The position numbers and the translations under genes were made by a program. From the NCBI GenBank assembly GCA_016859345.1, contig CM029122.1:12691575-12755574 (forward strand): DNA of 64,000 nucleotides, in the 5' to 3' direction. The notes beneath the pieces are model-generated. The model was given only the letters and a program-made list of their open reading frames with translations. It was not told the DNA's origin and did not search any database. Below, one piece after another: positions 59,401-64,000 of this stretch. Within the stretch, counting starts at the first letter, position 1. Every line of letters starts with the position of its first letter. This DNA comes from Istiophorus platypterus (taxonomy: Eukaryota; Chordata; Actinopteri; Istiophoriformes; Istiophoridae).

Positions 59401-60161
59401 GTATTCATTGTGATCTTAAAATTAGACCTAAAACGCTAACTTGAAGCCAACAGGTGTGGTTTGGCCTCTTGCTGTAGGATTATGGTTCCCAACATCAAAT
59501 GCATTTAAATGACAGTGGCTCTACATGAAAATGTGTAGTATAAATTTTTATACTTTCTTCCTACAATTCCTAAATATTTCAGTCTCCTCAAATTAGTATT
59601 GCAAATCCCAATACTTTTCCAGACTTGTACTGGAACTCAGAGTGTTTTCATCATCATAATATATGTCTCTGTGTGGTATGTGATAATGACGGAGGAGGGA
59701 GATCCCATCCCTCCTTACACAGATAGCTTTCATAAAGCCTAAAAGAAGCCCTTGGCACAGAGCAACACTGCAAAGTCAAATGCCTCAGCCACACAGATAG
59801 ATGAGCTTGCCAGTGCCAGAGTGTGTGTCTCTGTGTGAGAAGCACAGTTTATCCACTGAGCGGGATCCTCTCCTTTATTAATCCCCACCACCCCCAATTT
59901 CTGACAGAGAACTTTAGAAGCCCGGAGTCGGCTCGTGATGGCGCATAGTTGGACCTACTCTGTCTGGAGACGTTATCAGTCACACTGGCGTTGTCCTCGG
60001 AAATGTTATCGCTCACATCGCTGACGTATGACTCATCGTCTGAGCCCTGTGAGGGGAGCAGGTACAGAGCGAAGTGAGTCAGTGCAGTCAAGAACAACAC
60101 TAACCCTGATCAGAACGGCAGACATCCATAGCCACACACGCACACAAACCACACACACACA

Positions 60162-60203
<42 letters not shown>

Positions 60204-63200
60204 CACCGTCACTGCAGTTTGCCAGTGGCTAACAAACTGCAGCAGTTGCCAGCTATCTGTCCCACTGCAGTAATCATGAGATGAGACACTGCAGCATTTT
60301 CGTACTTTATATAAGGCAAACACAATGAGGCCACTGACGCCGCCAAAGAGCAGCATATCGTGGCCACTCGCTGTAATGGCCTCTGTGCAGTTGCCTGCTG
60401 TTGGTGGAGATTTGACCAGCAGTGTAACACGCAGGTCTGAATGGATCTGCTGTTTGAGCCACAGGATGGGTGTTTATAGATTTCCTTGGAGAGCGATGCT
60501 TCGACAGGACTCAATGTGCGCCTGGGGAGTTACAATGCTTAATGGCTCCTCAGAGACCAAATTTATTTTTGGTGCAGGGTGTCCACAGGAGTTAAAACGG
60601 GAGACAGCAGAAAATGATTGTTTCATTGATGGACCAAACTGCCTTTTTAACCAAGCTAGAAGTTGCAAATCGAGACAGACAGAAGAAGGATGTTATTCTG
60701 AGACACAAGGGATTAAGACTCAGGGCAGATTAAAAAAGAGCCCTCCTGTGTGCCTGAGTTTATTTGAGTTTCTGTAATATGCTATCTCTGCTCTTCATGC
60801 TGCCCTCATTAATTGCTGGCTAACTCCAGCTCCACACACAGCCATCGCAGGGGCGTTTTATCTAGCTTCCCAGCGGTAGGGCCAGTTTAACCCCCCCCCC
60901 CCCCCCGTTGATCCAACACCACTCCTCGTGGTCAATATTACTGTCTTAACCGCCCCCTGTTATACCTCATTCTCCGACGAGCTGGCTGACAGAAGCACTT
61001 CCTGGGCATCAAAGAACTCGGAGACAGACTCCGACATGGAGAGTCGGCTCTCATTAGAGGCCTGCTGAGTCAGAGGGATCCCCATCTGTTCCCCGGCCTG
61101 TGGGCAGACACATGCAAACACACGAGATGTTCACTGCTCCTTGCTTTGGTGACAATTTTAAGAACCAAAACAGCCCTCAACAAACACACAAACACCATCA
61201 CAAGACAACACGGAGTTCATCTTGCAGCATGTGTATCCTTGCCAGAGGGGAAGCTCTCATCCGTTACTAATTACTCATTTTTTCCATTAACCTTGATGTC
61301 AGGTTCTGCATAAAAATATGATACTTTAAATGTTGCTTTTCAGGGCGTAATGCAAAGGCCATCAATCTATAAGGACAGGAATCAATAATGAAATTGACAA
61401 ATGCAGGAAGCAAACACTACAACTAAATGGCGAGAGCCTTGGAGGCCTTGGTGTTTCAGCAGTATTGGAGAAATTGGCTTTGTCAGCGACAGACTGACCA
61501 CAGTGACCTACCTCATCAGGCGTGGAGATGATGTTCACGCTGACAACTTGTTCAGTCAGGACGGACTCAGAGTGGATGCGGTTGAGTCGAGTTCGAAGCT
61601 CTGCGTTTTGGGAAAGAGCCTGGAGAACAAAACATGTGGATCATTTTCCCAATTCCACCCGAAACTAAATGCTAATATCTAATGAGAGCATTATAGGTTT
61701 TCAACTGTTGATGGCTTTATTTAAATGACAAGACTACTGTGCTACTATTCCTTTCAATATACAGAAGACTCTGTTGTGGCAGGCTGTGGAGAAAAGTTCG
61801 ACACGATCATCTTTAAGTATATAAAGACATGGACTCTGAACCCCAATAAGGACAAGTCTACGTCAGGGTGTGTCATACTACACTAGGACATCCCTGTTGG
61901 GTGCAAGAACAGATGCAATTGGACATATGTCTAGTCACAACCAACAAGAAACACTCCTTTACAACATGGTGTTATGTTATTCTTTGAGCAGGTATAATCG
62001 ATATTTTACACTGATAATGGATAAAATGATAACATGTATGTGGAAAGGTTCCCTGGTTCATCACTGGACTCTACAGTGCAGTTCAAGGCCCACAACTTGA
62101 CAGTTTTTGTTCCCTTTCCCACTAGTGTCAGCACTTTTTCTTCAGCAGCAGCAGAAGGCAGCTTTTCTTAGCAAAACAAGTCTTATCGACCCACTGTCCA
62201 CTACCTGCTCAGCATCAAACTTGAGACAGACAAAGTGAGCGACCAGCTGTTGAACATAGTGGAGCATTTAGCAGGATGGTCAGTAATGGGAATACATTCA
62301 TCAGGTGTCCAGAAAAATGACTCAAACTAAATGATAATGTTACCGCATAATTGTGTTACTACGTTACGGTGAGGTGACAATATGTTAAGTTGTCTTAACA
62401 GCTTGTTTCTGCCCCATGTTAATGCAGGTATAATGATTTGAGTACATTATTTAAAATAACATCTAAAAAATAAAAAATTACGGGAATAAAATCCGTCGGT
62501 ACTTCCCTGCAGCAGCTGTAGCTCTAACAACCATGATGCCTGACTATAAACGTCCCACAGAGCTTTGCCATAAAAACCTGACCTCCAGCCTGTGACAACA
62601 GTGTCACACAAGCATCCAATTAGGCCCGAAGCAGAGATAAAGCAGCAGAAACATTTCCCTGAAATGATGTCAACTGTTAGCAGTGGAAAAGTCCAAATCA
62701 CTGGGGTAGAGAGAGACAGCCCTGGGGAGCACAGTTAATGAACTACAGTACACATTTCTCTCTCTCACCAATTAATAAGGGAAAAGATTATTGGACTTTC
62801 ACGACTCACTTGCCTCTGCTCATCTCTACTCATCATGTTTTTTTAACTTGTAATTACCATGACTGCTTGGAATGAACTGTAGCTTGTGTGTTTAATCTGA
62901 CAGCCTCACATCATGGACATATCTTATAACATGACAACAAATTAATTGGCTGGAGTTTAAAGACACCAAAGACACATTGCTCAAATTACTGCAGTAATTT
63001 CTTCTGTAATTATACGTTAAAACAGCATCGCACTTAGCATTTTCAATATAAACGCTATATGCCCGACAAAAGGCTCAGATGAACTGGCCCTCACTAATAG
63101 TAGGAGGAAAGAGACATCCGGTTGAGGACGTCTCATTACCTGCGACAGAGACTTCCTGAGAGAGTTGATCTGGGTCGACTGGTCTGACTGTTCCTGGTCA

Positions 63201-63270
63201 GACAGAATCTGTTTGATTTTTTCTTTCTCTATGGCCACGGTGTTGAAAGCTGACTTCAGCAGGGAGTGGA
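53444..63270 (-). CDS. osbpl6: OSBPL6/ORP6 oxysterol-binding-protein-related protein (5' partial, apparent frameshift)
   Basis: Lipid-transfer protein of ER contact sites. Exons in transcript order: 63270-63140, 61619-61512, 61097-60966, 60046-59959, 58911-58658, 58180-58043, 57179-57116, 56896-56818, 56182-56038, 55431-55287, 55034-54906, 54634-54512, 53555-53444. The N-terminal PH domain lies beyond the right edge. Visible: a coiled-coil-like segment ([14 protein letters not shown]), a FFAT motif EFFDAQE for VAP binding, then the lipid-binding ORD with [67 protein letters not shown] and RFRPDQRHLEEGN, ending WELRKNPGF. Wording fits ORP6 better than ORP3 or ORP7. All junctions are in phase except exon 55034-54906, which is 129 nt where 127 is needed (extra CA unit). 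The EQ/VSHHPP intron uses a GC donor. Confidence 0.93.
59010..59460. repeat. Possible interspersed-repeat fragment in an osbpl6 intron
   Basis: Phrases such as TCCAGAGCCCTTGCAGATAA and AGCCAACAGGTGTGGTTTGG resemble a fish repeat I associate with LINE fragments. By-eye resemblance only. Confidence 0.35.
60145..60201. repeat. (CA)n microsatellite
   Basis: CA repeats with a short CT break, about 100 bp upstream (in transcript sense) of the osbpl6 exon 60046-59959. Confidence 0.93.
60891..60906. repeat. Poly-C tract
   Basis: A run of about 16 C (G on the osbpl6 sense strand), 60 bp downstream of exon 61097-60966 in transcript sense. Confidence 0.9.
60999..61019 (-). other. osbpl6: FFAT motif codons in osbpl6
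   Basis: Encodes EFFDAQE, the core FFAT (two phenylalanines in an acidic tract) that binds VAP proteins at the ER. Serines and acidic residues flank it (SMSESVS before, SASSSENE after). Confidence 0.85.
61620..63139 (-). other. osbpl6 intron, no gene seen
   Basis: 1.5-kb intron with mixed sequence. No repeat family, RNA gene or additional exon was recognised. Confidence 0.55.
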
Positions 63271-63719
63271 CTGCACAGGGGTGAGACAAAAAGAAAAAAT
63301 TTATATTCTTCCCATACATTCACAATGACAGTTTTCCTTAATTGCTTTGTCAAAATCCTAAAATGAAAATCATTGTTCTCAAAACACATCTATCCCTCAT
63401 TTTTTTGAAACTGTACATGTATTTCATGCAGCTTTTACATAGATTATAAAACTGTTCTTAATGTTCAATTTTAAATGCTGTGCTACTTTGCACTTGTATT
63501 ATCTTTCAGCTTTCTGGGTTCTTTTATTTAATTTATCAAGGAAAAGTGAGTATCTTGAAAAGAAATGAGCATATAAATAAAATACGTGTTCATGTCATAT
63601 ACAAAATTTTACATAATTATGATCATTACGAATATGGTTATACTCAATAAACCCAGTGATTCATTGAGTTAGATTTGGCCACAAAAATGAACTGGACATG
63701 AATAAACAAATTCTCTAGA

Positions 63720-63750
<31 letters not shown>

Positions 63751-64000
63751 AACTCAGATGCATTTATGAACAGTAAATTTCAATGTAAAAAACATTCAGG
63801 AACTGTCATGTTGCAAAAAGATTTAATAACAGGTGAAATCAATTGTAACAAATACATTTAGACCTGAGAAGGTGAAACTTAGTTTTACTGAGCTTTAGCG
63901 ATCACATCTATTTTTTAAGACACTTTATTACTTACCAAGTTAGAGTAAGCGCTGAGAGCAGCTATGGTAAAACAAACTCGAACTGGAGAAACTTGAGTGG
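63271..64000 (-). other. osbpl6 intron running off the window
   Basis: Begins (in transcript sense, ends) at the acceptor of exon 63270. AT-rich with a T-rich run at 63724-63750. Upstream exons with the PH domain must lie beyond 64000. Confidence 0.6.

Overview
The window looks like the nuclear genome of a ray-finned fish, probably a percomorph-type teleost. Genes are split into many small exons with GT-AG introns. The window carries fish-type Tc1, L2-like LINE and LTR fragments plus long (CA)n, (GATA)n and (AT)n tracts. All gene calls come from hand translation, exon phase checks and family knowledge; no search was run.

Layout, left to right. 36-20476 (+): all but the first exon of an ADAM23 orthologue, a catalytically dead ADAM that acts as a neuronal adhesion and LGI receptor. 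It has two alternative 91-nt transmembrane exons. 23769-25151 (-): a single-exon gene for a type I membrane protein with four Ig-like domains that I cannot assign to a named family; it is the most novel gene here. 27978-29871 (+): FAM237A, a small secreted neuropeptide precursor with an amidation/dibasic site, with a perfect CRE about 0.6 kb upstream. 31193-32546: LTR-type mobile DNA in an inverted arrangement with a short Gag-like zinc-knuckle ORF. 33.7-34.7 kb: a dead LINE fragment. 34844-40558 (+): an initiator caspase of the caspase-8/10 group with two death-effector domains and a QACQG active site. 42606-48474 (+): PRKRA/PACT, three dsRNA-binding domains, starting in a CpG-rich promoter with a CTCF-like motif, and carrying a decayed Tc1 copy in intron 2. 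53444-63270 (-): the C-terminal two thirds of OSBPL6/ORP6 (FFAT motif and the sterol/lipid-binding ORD); its 5' end lies beyond the right edge.

Every exon of adam23, fam237a, the caspase and prkra joins in phase. The one exception in the window is an osbpl6 exon that is 2 nt too long because of an apparent extra CA unit, which would scramble the last ~90 residues. It is either an assembly error or a real lesion.

In human, ADAM23/FAM237A, CASP8/CASP10 and PRKRA/OSBPL6 lie on chromosome 2q31-q33 but are many megabases apart, so here they form a compacted, rearranged block. The genes do not form one pathway. The caspase and PRKRA (activator of the dsRNA kinase PKR) are both stress or antiviral death-signalling components and are head-to-tail neighbours. 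ADAM23 and FAM237A are both neuronal secretory-pathway proteins.
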